A stretch of 64,000 nt of DNA from Marinifilum fragile JCM 15579 (lineage in GTDB: Bacteria; Bacteroidota; Bacteroidia; Bacteroidales; Marinifilaceae): NCBI RefSeq assembly GCF_001310955.1, contig NZ_BAZX01000009.1:1-64000 (forward strand), given 5' to 3'. Positions 48,277-57,646 of the stretch are shown in pieces (the first letter of the stretch is position 1; each line of letters opens with the position of its first letter). The translations under genes and the position numbers were made by a program. The notes beneath the pieces are model-generated. The model searched no databases. It was not told where the DNA came from and was given only the letters and a program-made list of their open reading frames with translations.

Positions 48277-49159
48277 TTCTTAGTTTGGCACTTCTTGCCC
48301 TTCCATTTCTTTCAATTTCTTCTTCAGTAGGCAGAATTACCTTTCTGTTTACACTCTTCAATGGCGTTTGAACATTTCCAAAAAAATCTTTCTCTGCTCC
48401 TCCTTCAAACTTTCCATCTCGAATGTAATTTTTAACCAAGCGATCCTCTAACGAGTGATATGTTATTACCACCAATCTACCTTCCGGCTTCAACACATCA
48501 GCACATTGTTCCAACATTTCTTTAAGAACATCCATCTCCTTGTTCACTTCAATTCTTAATGCCTGAAAAACCTGGGCCAAATATTTATGATCTTTAAACT
48601 TTGGCACACATGGAGAGATCACTTCTTTAAACTGCTGTATGGTTTCAAAATTGTTCTCCTTTCGATAATTTTCAATCAACTTCACCAACTTTCCAGGATT
48701 TTTCACCTCTCCATACATTTTGAAAATTTTAAACAAATCTTCAACATCGTAATTATTTAGAATATCGGCTGCAGTAAAATCAGAACTCTGGTTCATTCTC
48801 ATATCCAAATCTCCATCGAAACGAAATGAAAATCCACGTTCCGCCACATCAAATTCGTGAGAAGAAACTCCTAAGTCAGCCAGAATTCCATCAATCTTCT
48901 CATACCCCAGATACTTTACAAAGTTTTTGAAGTATCTGAAATTATGACGTACGAAAATAAATTTTTCATCATCTGGTACATTGGCTTCAGCATCTTCATC
49001 CTGGTCAAAACCAATCAATTTTCCAGTAGTTAAATGCTTCAAAATCTCTCTTGAATGACCACCTCCTCCAAAGGTTAAATCCACATAGATTCCCTCAGGG
49101 TTGATATTCAATCCTTCAATACATTCATCCAACAAAACTGGTATATGATATTCACTCAT
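48257..49159 (-). CDS. rsmH: 16S rRNA (cytosine-1402-N4)-methyltransferase
   Basis: RsmH (MraW) methylates C1402 in the decoding site of 16S rRNA using SAM. From ATG at 49159 (MSEYHIPVLL) the protein is 300 aa, with the start HIPVLLDECIEGL, the SAM motif VDLTFGGGGHSREIL (about 27-41), GILADLGVSSHEFD, and the late sequences LAQVFQALRIEVNKE and VVITYHSLEDRLVKN. Six upstream in-frame codons (MIKRLK) exist but the family usually begins at the chosen Met. Confidence 0.96.
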   Translation of the reverse strand: MSEYHIPVLLDECIEGLNINPEGIYVDLTFGGGGHSREILKHLTTGKLIGFDQDEDAEANVPDDEKFIFVRHNFRYFKNFVKYLGYEKIDGILADLGVSSHEFDVAERGFSFRFDGDLDMRMNQSSDFTAADILNNYDVEDLFKIFKMYGEVKNPGKLVKLIENYRKENNFETIQQFKEVISPCVPKFKDHKYLAQVFQALRIEVNKEMDVLKEMLEQCADVLKPEGRLVVITYHSLEDRLVKNYIRDGKFEGGAEKDFFGNVQTPLKSVNRKVILPTEEEIERNGRARSAKLRIAKPNL

Positions 49160-49223
49160 TTTTAATCTTTTAATCACTATTTAAATCAAGTGCGAAGAAA
49201 ACCAATGTTTTTCTCAAAATCAA

Positions 49224-49688
49224 TTATAAATCAGGATTAATACTCCCTCCTAAAATTTCATTAGCCAGACTGCTAAAATCATCGTCCGACAATGCTGGTT
49301 TTTCATAGGATTCGGTATCCCAAATTTCAATTTTATCATCCTGTCCAGCCAAGGTTATATCCTTTTTGAAGCCAGCAAAATCAAAAAACTTCTTGGGAAT
49401 TAAAATCCTTCCATTACTATCAACAAGAACCTCAGCCGTACCCCTATAAAATTCACGCATAAAGGCTGCATGTCTTTTATTAAAGGTATTTACTCTGGCT
49501 CTAACCATCTCAATTTGTCTTTCCCATTCTTTCATCGGATACAAATCAAGACATTTATCATGCAGATTTTTTCTAAGCACACAACGATTCTCAGAATCTC
49601 CATTTAGGAGCTTCCGAAACGCTGAAGGCAACAAAACTCGTCCTTTTGCGTCCAACTTACACTGATAATCACCTATGAATGTTTGCAT
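49224..49688 (-). CDS. mraZ: MraZ, transcriptional regulator of the dcw cluster
   Basis: MraZ is an AbrB-fold DNA-binding protein that represses its own operon. From ATG at 49688 (MQTFIGDYQCKLDAKGR) it is 154 aa, with two tandem SpoVT/AbrB-like domains: KLDAKGRVLLPSAFRK (about 10-25) and VLVDSNGRILIPKKFFDF (about 85-102). These repeats assemble the DNA-binding ring. Four extra N-terminal residues from the ATG at 49700 are less likely. The predicted operator lies 43 bp upstream of the start. Confidence 0.94.
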   Translation of the reverse strand: MQTFIGDYQCKLDAKGRVLLPSAFRKLLNGDSENRCVLRKNLHDKCLDLYPMKEWERQIEMVRARVNTFNKRHAAFMREFYRGTAEVLVDSNGRILIPKKFFDFAGFKKDITLAGQDDKIEIWDTESYEKPALSDDDFSSLANEILGGSINPDL

Positions 49689-49704
49689 TAAAAAAATCAA
49701 TTTA

Positions 49705-49755
49705 CAATTGTAAAATTAGAGAAAAAAACTCCCACTTTCAACCACATACTCCCAC
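49705..49755 (-). promoter_or_regulatory. MraZ operator (three 10-bp-phased boxes) and weak -7
   Basis: On the minus strand TGGG (49754-49751), TGGT (49744-49741) and TGGG (49734-49731) recur every 10 bp, within two copies of AAAGTGGGAG. This matches the known MraZ target of TGGGN boxes separated by 5 bp. TACAATTG (49712-49705) is a possible -7 element. Binding here would block transcription of the whole dcw cluster. Confidence 0.75.
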
Positions 49756-49849
49756 TTTTATTGTATTGTTGATAACTTTTCTGTATTGTAACAATTATTT
49801 ATTCTTCAGGATGTTCTATTATGTCCTTAAAATTGGACTAACAATGCAA

Positions 49850-49857
49850 TAAATTTG
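49850..49857 (+). promoter_or_regulatory. Candidate -7 element of the acyltransferase pair
   Basis: TAAATTTG fits the -7 consensus 38 bp before the start at 49896. A TTG lies nearby but at only 14 bp spacing. Confidence 0.35.
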
Positions 49858-49895
49858 CGATATTTGCTGGTCTAAATAATCTATGCTAAACTTTT

Positions 49896-50726
49896 ATGGA
49901 AAGTAATTCAGATAATTATTTGAAAATTGATGTCGAAAAAGTATTTGCAAGCAAAAGCGAAAAGCTAGCAAAACTTCTTCCTGGTTTCATTGTAAGATAT
50001 TTAAAACGAATTATTCATCAGGATGAGATCAACGATTTCCTATCTAGAAACTATCAAAAACATGGAATTGAATTTGCAGATAGTGTTTTGGAGGAACTTG
50101 ATATCAAATTCAAAGTTGAAGGACTTGAAAACATCGATAAGAACGGAAGGTATTTATTTGCTTCCAACCACCCACTTGGAGGACCAGATGGAATTATTCT
50201 AATAAGCATTTTTGGGAAAGAATTTGGAAATATAAGGTTTTTAGTAAATGATATCCTAATGAATATCAAAAACCTGACTGATGTATTTATTCCAATAAAC
50301 AAACACGGGGGACAAGCCAAAAATGCTGCAATTCTACTGGAGAATGCATATCAATCCGAAGCTACAATTCTAACATTTCCTGCCGGTTTGGTCTCACGAA
50401 AACAGAAGGGAAAAATTGAAGATTTAGAATGGAAGAAGAGTTTTATCTCAAAAGCAATAAAACACAAAAGAGATATTGTACCCATTTACATGGATGGTAG
50501 AAACTCCAACTTTTTCTACAATTTAGCCAATCTGAGAAAGTTCTTTGGATTAAAATCTAATTTGGAAATGTTATATTTGCCGAATGAACTGTTTAAGCAA
50601 AGAGGTAAAACTTTCACTGTTAGAATTGGAAGACCTGTTTCTTATAAAACTTTTGACAAGAGCTTATCGTATGATAAGTGGGCTGAAAAAATGAAAAAAG
50701 AAACTTACAAACTTGCAGACCACTAA
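49896..50726 (+). CDS. glsA: PlsC-type O-acyltransferase, likely GlsA of glycine lipid synthesis
   Basis: This 276-aa lysophospholipid-acyltransferase-family protein has the catalytic ASNHPLGGPDG block (about 88-98, His and Asp) and the later FPAGLVSRK and IVPIYMDGRNSNFF motifs. It carries no clear transmembrane helix. In Bacteroides, GlsA adds a second acyl chain to N-acylglycine made by GlsB. The next gene here, 127 bp downstream, looks like GlsB, which supports that reading. An ornithine-lipid O-acyltransferase (OlsA-like) is the alternative. Confidence 0.75.
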   Translation: MESNSDNYLKIDVEKVFASKSEKLAKLLPGFIVRYLKRIIHQDEINDFLSRNYQKHGIEFADSVLEELDIKFKVEGLENIDKNGRYLFASNHPLGGPDGIILISIFGKEFGNIRFLVNDILMNIKNLTDVFIPINKHGGQAKNAAILLENAYQSEATILTFPAGLVSRKQKGKIEDLEWKKSFISKAIKHKRDIVPIYMDGRNSNFFYNLANLRKFFGLKSNLEMLYLPNELFKQRGKTFTVRIGRPVSYKTFDKSLSYDKWAEKMKKETYKLADH

Positions 50727-50852
50727 ATGCTAAAATTACTTTGATCAAAAATTAAATAATATTCGTATTATCTGATTCGATTAGTGATTAATTTCATTGC
50801 CCATTAAAACCAAAAATAAAATCATCCTGTATGGGATTAACACCACTTTAAA

Positions 50853-51833
50853 ATGAAAGAAATTATACCCCCTGTACCTAGAGAACTGCTTGAAAAAGAG
50901 CTGACAGAAGAGAGATTTGTGCGCAAGACCAACAAGGGGTCTAATGAAATCTATTGCTTTACTCATCATGATTCGCCTAACTTAATGAAGGAAGTAGGCC
51001 GATTAAGAGAAATTACTTTTAGAAAAGCTGGTGGTGGAACTGGTAAAGAGATTGATATCGATAAATTCGACATCGATGAAAAACCATACCACCAATTAAT
51101 TGTTTGGGATCCAAAAGCCAAGGAAATTTTGGGTGGTTACCGTTATATTTTATGTAGCGAAGCTCCTGTTGATGAAAATGGAGAGACTTACTTGGCAACA
51201 TCAAGACTTTTTAACTTCTCAGATGATTTTAAAAAGAACTATATGCCACACATGATTGAACTTGGCCGTTCTTTTGTTCAACCTGATTATCAATCAATAA
51301 AGAAAGGCAGAAAAAGCTTATATGCTTTAGATAATTTATGGGATGGACTTGGTGCTTTAATCGTTGATTACCCTGAGATTAAATATTTCTTTGGAAAAGT
51401 AACCATGTATCCTCACTTCAATAGAGATGCAAGAAATCACATTCTTTATTTCATGAACAAGATGTTTAATGATGTAGAAAAATTGGCTTGGCCAACCACT
51501 CCGCTTCAAACAAACATGGATGAAGATCAATTGGCTAAAGATTTTTGCGGTGAAACATTCGATGAGAATTATAAAATTCTATCACAAAACGTTCGAAAGA
51601 ACGGTGAAAATATTCCTCCACTTATCAATGCTTACATGGGCTTATCGCCAACAATGAAATGCTTTGGTACGGCAGTAAACACTCATTTTGGTGATGTGGA
51701 AGAAACAGGGATAATGATTACCATTGCAGATGTTTACGAAAACAAAAAAGATAGACATATTTCATCTTACTTGTCGTTTCTGAACATCAAATTCCCAAAG
51801 AAACCAAATCTTAAAATATTCAAGAAAAAATAA
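50853..51833 (+). CDS. glsB: OlsB/GlsB-type N-acyltransferase (hemolysin-like GNAT)
   Basis: This 326-aa protein resembles the OlsB/hemolysin acyltransferase family, which moves a 3-hydroxyacyl group from acyl-ACP to an amino acid. Visible cues are REITFRKAGGGTGKEIDIDKFD (about 57-78), LIVWDPKAKEILGGYRYIL (about 83-101) and IELGRSFVQPDYQ (about 138-150), a GNAT-like core. Together with the preceding PlsC-type gene it should build glycine (or ornithine) lipids, membrane aminolipids typical of Bacteroidota. A strong terminator follows. Amino acid specificity cannot be read from sequence. Confidence 0.78.
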   Translation: MKEIIPPVPRELLEKELTEERFVRKTNKGSNEIYCFTHHDSPNLMKEVGRLREITFRKAGGGTGKEIDIDKFDIDEKPYHQLIVWDPKAKEILGGYRYILCSEAPVDENGETYLATSRLFNFSDDFKKNYMPHMIELGRSFVQPDYQSIKKGRKSLYALDNLWDGLGALIVDYPEIKYFFGKVTMYPHFNRDARNHILYFMNKMFNDVEKLAWPTTPLQTNMDEDQLAKDFCGETFDENYKILSQNVRKNGENIPPLINAYMGLSPTMKCFGTAVNTHFGDVEETGIMITIADVYENKKDRHISSYLSFLNIKFPKKPNLKIFKKK

Positions 51834-51854
51834 AGCTTAATGCTTATAAAATAA

Positions 51855-51886
51855 GAAAGCCGATCAAAAAATGATCGGCTTTTCTA
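51855..51886. terminator. Bidirectional intrinsic terminator
   Basis: AAAGCCGATCA and TGATCGGCTTT (51856-51866 with 51872-51882) pair perfectly between the convergent glsB-like and purF-like genes. Confidence 0.9.
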
Positions 51887-51904
51887 TTTCATATTAAAAC
51901 CTTA

Positions 51905-53806
51905 TTAATAAGATCTTTTATCGTTTCCTTCTACGTAGTTAATGAATGAAGTATTCACAACTTTATTTCCACCTGGAGTTGGATAGTTTCCAGTAAAATA
52001 CCAGTCTCCATTATTTTCTGGACATGCCTCATGAAGGTTTTCTACTGATTGATACACAATTTGTACTTCAGCATTCATACCTTCAGGAGTAAGTAATTCT
52101 GCAATTTTTGCTGAAATTTCCTCTGCTGTAAACGGTTTGTAAATTTCTTTCACGTAATTGACAATCTCTTCTTTTGGAAGATTTTGTTGAGCCTTACACT
52201 TTTTATAAGTCTCTTCAATAACATGCTCCATTCCACGCTCCTTAAGCATTGCAATGGTTGCGTTAAAGGCAATGAACTCACCCATTCTAGTCATATCAAT
52301 ACCATAACAATCTGGATATCGAATTTGCGGAGCTGAGGAAACAATGACAATCTTTTTAGGATGCAAACGGTCTAAAATTCTTAAAATACTTTTCTTAAGT
52401 GTTGTACCACGAACAATAGAGTCATCAATCACAACAAGATTATCTTCTTGATTCTTCACAACTCCATAAGTAACATCATAAACATGACCAACCAAATCAT
52501 CTCTTCCTTCGTCGTTAGTGATGAAAGTTCTAAGTTTGACATCCTTAATTGCAATCTTCTCAACTCGAGGCTCTACTGAAATAATTTCTTGTAATTTCTC
52601 CTCAGTCCAATTGTCATTTAAGTCATGAATCTGCTGTTTCTTTTTCTCCATCAGATTCTGGCGTACACCTTCCATCATACCATAAAAGGCAGTTTCTGCT
52701 GTGTTTGGAATAAAAGAAAATACAGTATTTGCGATATCATTATCTACTGAATCTAGAATTGCAGGAGTCAACAATTGCCCCAATTTCTTTCGTTCTAAAT
52801 AAATATCCTTATCGCTACCTCTTGAGAAATAAATTCTTTCGAACGAGCAAGATCTTCTTTTCTGAGGAATACGAATCGGCACCTCTTCTACTTTACCATC
52901 TTTCTTGATAATAACCGCGTTACCAGGAGTAATTTCCTTAATAGTATTAGCGCGGACATTAAATGTTGTTTGAATTACTGGCCTTTCCGAGGCAACTACA
53001 ACAACTTCATCATCCTGGTAATAAAATGCCGGACGAATTCCCCATGGATCGCGCATTACAAACGAATCGCCATGACCAAACATACCTCCAACTGCATAGC
53101 CACCGTCCCAAGATCTACTTGCACTTGAAAGAACTTTTTGAATATCAATGCTTTCTTCAATTAAAGGAGAAATCTCTCTATTTGAATATCCATCATTTTT
53201 ATACTGACGGAACAACATTTGATTTTCTTCATCCAAGTAGTGACCTACTTTTTCTAAAATGGTAACCGTATCAGTATAATCCTTAGGATGCTGTCCCAAA
53301 TCAACCAAAAGGTTAAAAAGCTCATCAACATTGGTAAGATTAAAATTTCCTGCCAATACTAAATTTCTCGACTTCCAATTGTTTTCACGCATTACAGGAT
53401 GAACAAAATCAATACTGTTACGTCCAAAGGTTCCGTATCTCAGATGTCCCAAATACAATTCACTTGCAAAAGGTAAATTTTTCTTTGCCCATACAGGATC
53501 TTTAAAATTTTCAGGATTATTCTTTTCTTCCCCACGCAATCTTCCATAAATGTTTTCGAAAACTTCCTTAATGGGTTGGTTGCCACACGATCTTTCTCTG
53601 GAAATATACTTTTCTCCAGGAGACTGATCTAACTTTAAACCAACAACACCTGCACCTTCCTGTCCTCTATTGTGTTGTTTTTCCATCAACAAATAAAGCT
53701 TTTGAATACCATATTGCCAGGATCCATATTTTTCCTTATAGTATTCAAGAGGTTTAAGCAGTCGGATCATTGCTATCCCGCACTCATGCTTTAATTGGTC
53801 ACTCAT
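51905..53806 (-). CDS. purF: Amidophosphoribosyltransferase-like protein (long form)
   Basis: PurF makes phosphoribosylamine from PRPP and glutamine in the first step of purine synthesis. The 633-aa protein has a class II glutaminase domain with Cys9 in HECGIAMI; cleavage of an eight-residue propeptide would expose it as the nucleophile. It has RGQEGAGVV and GHLRYGT motifs and a phosphoribosyltransferase domain with VVIDDSIVRGTTLKKS (about 437-452). It is about 150 residues longer than classical PurF, with inserts in the glutaminase half and a C-terminal extension; such long forms occur in Bacteroidota, sometimes beside a standard PurF. Activity is therefore likely but not certain. Confidence 0.82.
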   Translation of the reverse strand: MSDQLKHECGIAMIRLLKPLEYYKEKYGSWQYGIQKLYLLMEKQHNRGQEGAGVVGLKLDQSPGEKYISRERSCGNQPIKEVFENIYGRLRGEEKNNPENFKDPVWAKKNLPFASELYLGHLRYGTFGRNSIDFVHPVMRENNWKSRNLVLAGNFNLTNVDELFNLLVDLGQHPKDYTDTVTILEKVGHYLDEENQMLFRQYKNDGYSNREISPLIEESIDIQKVLSSASRSWDGGYAVGGMFGHGDSFVMRDPWGIRPAFYYQDDEVVVVASERPVIQTTFNVRANTIKEITPGNAVIIKKDGKVEEVPIRIPQKRRSCSFERIYFSRGSDKDIYLERKKLGQLLTPAILDSVDNDIANTVFSFIPNTAETAFYGMMEGVRQNLMEKKKQQIHDLNDNWTEEKLQEIISVEPRVEKIAIKDVKLRTFITNDEGRDDLVGHVYDVTYGVVKNQEDNLVVIDDSIVRGTTLKKSILRILDRLHPKKIVIVSSAPQIRYPDCYGIDMTRMGEFIAFNATIAMLKERGMEHVIEETYKKCKAQQNLPKEEIVNYVKEIYKPFTAEEISAKIAELLTPEGMNAEVQIVYQSVENLHEACPENNGDWYFTGNYPTPGGNKVVNTSFINYVEGNDKRSY

Positions 53807-53842
53807 TCTTTTATTCTTAAATGGTTATTTAGTATGTTTTTT

Positions 53843-54325
53843 CTATTCTACATTGTCGTTAATAATTAACTCAGTCTCTTTTTCCAATGGTTCCATTTCT
53901 GAAAACATTATCTCTGTTTTCACCGGATAACAATTTGGGTAAAATTCAGAACATGCCTTATACAACTCAATTGATTCAAGTTTTGTTCTAAAATTTCCTA
54001 CTCGAACCCTAAAATCAGGAGCTGTATACACGACATAAGCTCTTTCATCAGGAAAGAGTTCTAAAAACTCTTCTTTTATTTTGAAAGCTTTTTCTCTATC
54101 GGTACTACCTCCAAAAAAAATCTGAATTCTATATCCCGTGAAACTTTGTTTCTGAGAATTTATTATACTATCGGTTGCAAGCAATTGATCAATTCGTTCA
54201 TCTTGAAGAATATTAACTACTCCAACTGAATCATTCTTTTTTTCAATGTTTTCATAATTCTGAGCATTTGCAGAACCTCCAATCAACATGAAAACAAAAA
54301 CTGCTATAAACCAACAAAACTGCAT
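53843..54325 (-). CDS. Secreted SPOR-domain protein
   Basis: The 160-aa protein has a signal peptide (about 1-21, ending SANA-Q) and a C-terminal SPOR domain (about 62-138: FTGYRIQIFFGGSTDREKAF, VVYTAPDFRVRVGNFRTKLES). SPOR domains bind denuded peptidoglycan glycan strands at division sites. A short acidic tail follows. It lies 36 bp after purF-like coding sequence on the same strand and may be in an operon with the universal stress gene upstream. No lipobox is visible. Confidence 0.82.
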   Translation of the reverse strand: MQFCWFIAVFVFMLIGGSANAQNYENIEKKNDSVGVVNILQDERIDQLLATDSIINSQKQSFTGYRIQIFFGGSTDREKAFKIKEEFLELFPDERAYVVYTAPDFRVRVGNFRTKLESIELYKACSEFYPNCYPVKTEIMFSEMEPLEKETELIINDNVE

Positions 54326-54381
54326 ATTTGTATCTTTAAAATTTATAAATAGCCTCTACTCTAAATCTGATAACCAAATTT

Positions 54382-55218
54382 CTATTTCCAATTAGGAACA
54401 GAAAGAATTGGCACTTCTGATTTATTCACCATTTGCTCTGCATATGATCCAAAAAACATGCTAAAAGTTGTTTCGGCCTGTTCGGTCATAATGGCTATTA
54501 AATCAGCATTTACCTCTCTTGCATACTCAAGAGCCGTTGTGGTATTATTATCTCCTTTACGGATATCTTTGACCACTTCTATATTTTTCTCTTTCAAATA
54601 TTCTTCTGCTTGTCTCATATAGTGTTCAATCTTTCCAACAATTGCAGTGTCGGATGATTCATGAACACCTAGAATATGAACTTTTGCTTTACAAGCTTCA
54701 GCCAATTCAGCCACATAAGGAATTTTCTTTCTGGTTTCATTACTGGCATCAAATGGCATTAAAATCGTATTCACTTCGCTCTTCGACAATTCTTCCCGAA
54801 CCGTAACCACAGGACAAGTTGCATTGCTTACGACCTTAAAAGCATTGCTTCCAATAAAAAACTCTTCAAAGCCCGAAGCACCAAAAGCTCCCATCACAAT
54901 CAAGTAACAATCACCATACTTTGCCTGATTAACGATCTCTCGGTAAACACTACCAGTTCTTATTTTAAAATCAAAAACTCCATTCTCTACATGGTACGCA
55001 GGCGAATGAAGTTCTATCAGTTTTTCAAAATATTCTTGAACGGTATGCACTATTTGATCCTCAAATTCATTGAAGTGAAATGGAATCTCAAATTTTTTTG
55101 ATTTTTTCACATGAATCATTCTCAAATCCGTACCGAGATTGTTTGCTAAACCAAGTGCAAACTTTAAAGCCTTGAGCGAATCACCCGAAAAATCTATTGG
55201 AACCAAAATACGTTTCAT
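54382..55218 (-). CDS. Universal stress protein, tandem UspA domains
   Basis: The 278-aa cytosolic protein has two Usp domains (about 1-140 and 145-278). The first keeps the ATP-binding pattern G110-x2-G113-x9-G123-S124 (MGAFGASGFEEFFIGS), the second opens with NTILMPFDASNETRK and lacks an obvious full motif. Tandem Usp proteins respond to stress and starvation in other bacteria; the ligand and partner here are unknown. The 506-bp gap upstream is long enough for its own promoter, though I found no good match. Confidence 0.88.
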   Translation of the reverse strand: MKRILVPIDFSGDSLKALKFALGLANNLGTDLRMIHVKKSKKFEIPFHFNEFEDQIVHTVQEYFEKLIELHSPAYHVENGVFDFKIRTGSVYREIVNQAKYGDCYLIVMGAFGASGFEEFFIGSNAFKVVSNATCPVVTVREELSKSEVNTILMPFDASNETRKKIPYVAELAEACKAKVHILGVHESSDTAIVGKIEHYMRQAEEYLKEKNIEVVKDIRKGDNNTTTALEYAREVNADLIAIMTEQAETTFSMFFGSYAEQMVNKSEVPILSVPNWK

Positions 55219-55666
55219 CTGTTTACAATTTTCTTTTAGGTAAGATGGAACTTACCATTCTTAAATAATTATTCTCGCATAAGAGTTAACAATTATTTAC
55301 TCACGGACGTTACATCTTTCATAGTTTTTCAATATTCTGTGATACAAATACAGTTCCCAATGTCAATTTACATAAACAAAATTGGCAACCACGAGAGAAT
55401 TCATTTCTAAACCCACTCAATATCAAGACCTTTTAAAAAGCTGAATTTGCGGGATAAAAATACACAAAATTATTTAGCAACAAACACAATTTTAAATCCA
55501 AGACATTCTAAAAAAAGAACAAAATGAATTCGAGAAGAATAAATACCAACACTATTAAATTTACAAATTTATCAGAGAATAAAGGACATCTATTTTTCTA
55601 ACTCAAACACAATTAATTCCTAAGCAATAAAGTCTTTATAACAATTCTAAATGATCGTATTCTGCC
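55219..55666. other. AT-rich divergent intergenic region
   Basis: This stretch separates the universal stress gene (-) from miaB (+). It holds a small inverted repeat GGTAAG/CTTACC near 55237-55254 and scattered short ORF fragments only. No RNA gene or repeat was recognised apart from the miaB promoter that follows. Confidence 0.5.
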
Positions 55667-55696
55667 TTGTTAATCAATTGAGATAATGTACCTTTG
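55667..55696 (+). promoter_or_regulatory. Promoter of miaB
   Basis: TTG (55667-55669) and TACCTTTG (55689-55696) are 19 nt apart, an exact Bacteroidota consensus. The expected start of transcription is about 25 bp before the ATG. Confidence 0.75.
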
Positions 55697-55724
55697 CCCG
55701 AAATTTTAAACTGAGGATATCAGA

Positions 55725-57056
55725 ATGAGCGAAATGAGCAAGAAATTGTTTTTGGAGACTTACGGATGCCAAATGAATGTGGCAGACAGTGAAGTGGTTG
55801 CTGCAATTATGCAACACGATGGATTTGAAATTACCAAAACAAGAGAAGAAGCAGATGTAATTCTAGTCAATACATGTTCGGTGCGCGAAAATGCAGAACA
55901 AAGAGTTCGAGGACGAGTTCAGGGATTTTCGGAACTAAAGAAAAAGAACCCTAAACTTTTGGTAGGTGTTATTGGCTGCATGGCAGAACGTTTGGGTGAT
56001 AAACTTTTTGAACAAGAGAAAAATGTAAATATTGTAGTTGGTCCGGATGCTTATATGGATTTGCCAATGTTGGTAAAAAAAGCAGAAAATGGAGAAAAAG
56101 CCATCAATATTGAATTGTCGCTAACCGAAACCTACAAAGATATTTGTCCTTCAAGAATCGATGAAACTGCTATTTCAGGATTCGTTTCAATCATGCGTGG
56201 TTGCAATAATTTCTGCACCTATTGTATTGTTCCTTACACAAGAGGTAGAGAGAGAAGCCGTAACCCTGAAAGCATTGTAAAAGAGGTAAGAGATTTGGCT
56301 GAAAAAGGTTACAAAGAAGTTACCTTACTCGGACAAAACGTAAACTCATTCAAATTTAAAAACTCAGTTTCAGAAATCAATTTTCCTGAATTATTGGAAA
56401 TGGTTGCCAAAGCAGAACCTAACATGAGAATTCGTTTTGCAACTTCACATCCAAAAGATATGAGTGATGACACTTTAAAAGTAATTGCGAAGTATCCAAA
56501 TATCTGTAAACACATCCACTTGCCAGTACAATCAGGTAGTGATTCCGTACTAAAAGATATGCGCAGAAAATATACTCGTGAATGGTACATGAACAGAATT
56601 GAAGCCATTCGTGAAATTGTACCAGACTGTGGTATTTCTACTGATATTTTCTGTGGCTTCCACAACGAAAGTGAAGAAGATTTTAAGCAAACTCTGGATC
56701 TAATGAAATGGGCAAAATACGATTTGGCTTTCATGTTTAAATACTCTGAAAGACCAGGAACATTTGCCTATAAAAATCTTGATGATAACATTCCTGAAGA
56801 TGTAAAAAGTGAGCGTCTAACTCAAATGATTGAACTTCAAAATCAATTATCATTAGAAAGCAATCAAAAAGATATTGGACAAGTTTTCGAAGTTTTAGTT
56901 GAAGGTGTTTCTAAGAAATCAGAAGAAGAGTTGTTTGGACGAAGCTCACAAAACAAAGTAATTGTATTCCCAAGAAAGGATTATAAAGTTGGTGATTTTG
57001 TTCAAGTAAAAGTTACCGATTGTACTCAAGCAACATTAAGAGGAGAATCTGTATAA
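55725..57056 (+). CDS. miaB: tRNA-2-methylthio-N6-dimethylallyladenosine synthase
   Basis: MiaB is a radical-SAM methylthiotransferase that modifies A37 of tRNAs reading U-starting codons. The 443-aa protein has the N-terminal UPF0004 domain with three cluster cysteines (TYGCQMN, VNTCSVREN, GVIGCMAER), the radical-SAM motif RGCNNFCTYCIVPYTRG (about 158-174) and a C-terminal TRAM domain (about 375-443). All six cysteines are present. It should be monocistronic: promoter and terminator are both clear. Start ATG at 55725; an ATG three codons later is possible. Confidence 0.96.
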   Translation: MSEMSKKLFLETYGCQMNVADSEVVAAIMQHDGFEITKTREEADVILVNTCSVRENAEQRVRGRVQGFSELKKKNPKLLVGVIGCMAERLGDKLFEQEKNVNIVVGPDAYMDLPMLVKKAENGEKAINIELSLTETYKDICPSRIDETAISGFVSIMRGCNNFCTYCIVPYTRGRERSRNPESIVKEVRDLAEKGYKEVTLLGQNVNSFKFKNSVSEINFPELLEMVAKAEPNMRIRFATSHPKDMSDDTLKVIAKYPNICKHIHLPVQSGSDSVLKDMRRKYTREWYMNRIEAIREIVPDCGISTDIFCGFHNESEEDFKQTLDLMKWAKYDLAFMFKYSERPGTFAYKNLDDNIPEDVKSERLTQMIELQNQLSLESNQKDIGQVFEVLVEGVSKKSEEELFGRSSQNKVIVFPRKDYKVGDFVQVKVTDCTQATLRGESV

Positions 57057-57062
57057 TTCCAT

Positions 57063-57094
57063 TGAGCCATGCAAAATGTATGGCTCATTTTTTA
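57063..57094 (+). terminator. Intrinsic terminator of miaB
   Basis: TGAGCCAT (57063-57070) and ATGGCTCA (57080-57087) followed by six T. Confidence 0.88.
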
Positions 57095-57122
57095 TTCTTA
57101 AATTTATTTTAAAACTTCTATA

Positions 57123-57641
57123 ATGAAAATCTCTATCCGTCCAGAAAATAAAAATGACTACTCTACAATATCAATGGTAAATGATATGGCTTTTGGTCAG
57201 GAAACAGAAGGCATGTTGATAGAGAAACTTCGCAAGAATAAAAAGTTTATAAAAGATTTATCCTTAGTAGCCTGCATGGGCAACGAAATTATTGGCCACA
57301 TTCTTTTCTTTCCAATTACAATTAAGGGCAATAAACAAGAATTCAACACTTTGGCATTAGCGCCAATGTCGGTTATTCCAGAATTGCAAGGTTTGGGAAT
57401 TGGAAGTCAATTGGTTGAAAAAGGAATAGAAAAAGCAAAAAAGCTGGGACACAAATCCGTAATCGTGCTAGGTCACGAAAATTACTATCCAAAATTTGGT
57501 TTTAAACCTGCTGCTACATTTAATATCAAGGCCCCGTTTGATGTTCCTGAAAATGCATTTATGGCTTTGGAAATGGTCAAAGATGCTTTGTCAACAGTTG
57601 AAGGAACCGTTGAATATCCAAAAGAATTTGATGAAGTTTAA
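57123..57641 (+). CDS. GNAT family N-acetyltransferase (YhbS-like)
   Basis: The 172-aa protein is a single GNAT domain. It shows the acetyl-CoA loop VIPELQGLGIGSQLVEKG (about 89-106; Q/R-x-x-G-x-G/A), the preceding strand LALAPMSV, and the later SVIVLGHENYYPKFGFKPA typical of YhbS-type members. The substrate is unknown. It is convergent with the STAS gene, with only five bases between the stop codons and no terminator in that gap. Confidence 0.82.
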   Translation: MKISIRPENKNDYSTISMVNDMAFGQETEGMLIEKLRKNKKFIKDLSLVACMGNEIIGHILFFPITIKGNKQEFNTLALAPMSVIPELQGLGIGSQLVEKGIEKAKKLGHKSVIVLGHENYYPKFGFKPAATFNIKAPFDVPENAFMALEMVKDALSTVEGTVEYPKEFDEV

Positions 57642-57646
57642 CAACT

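Noticed and set aside
57642..57646. Missing terminator between convergent GNAT and STAS genes as an overlap regulator
   Set aside because: A five-base gap is unremarkable; without transcript data antisense control cannot be supported.
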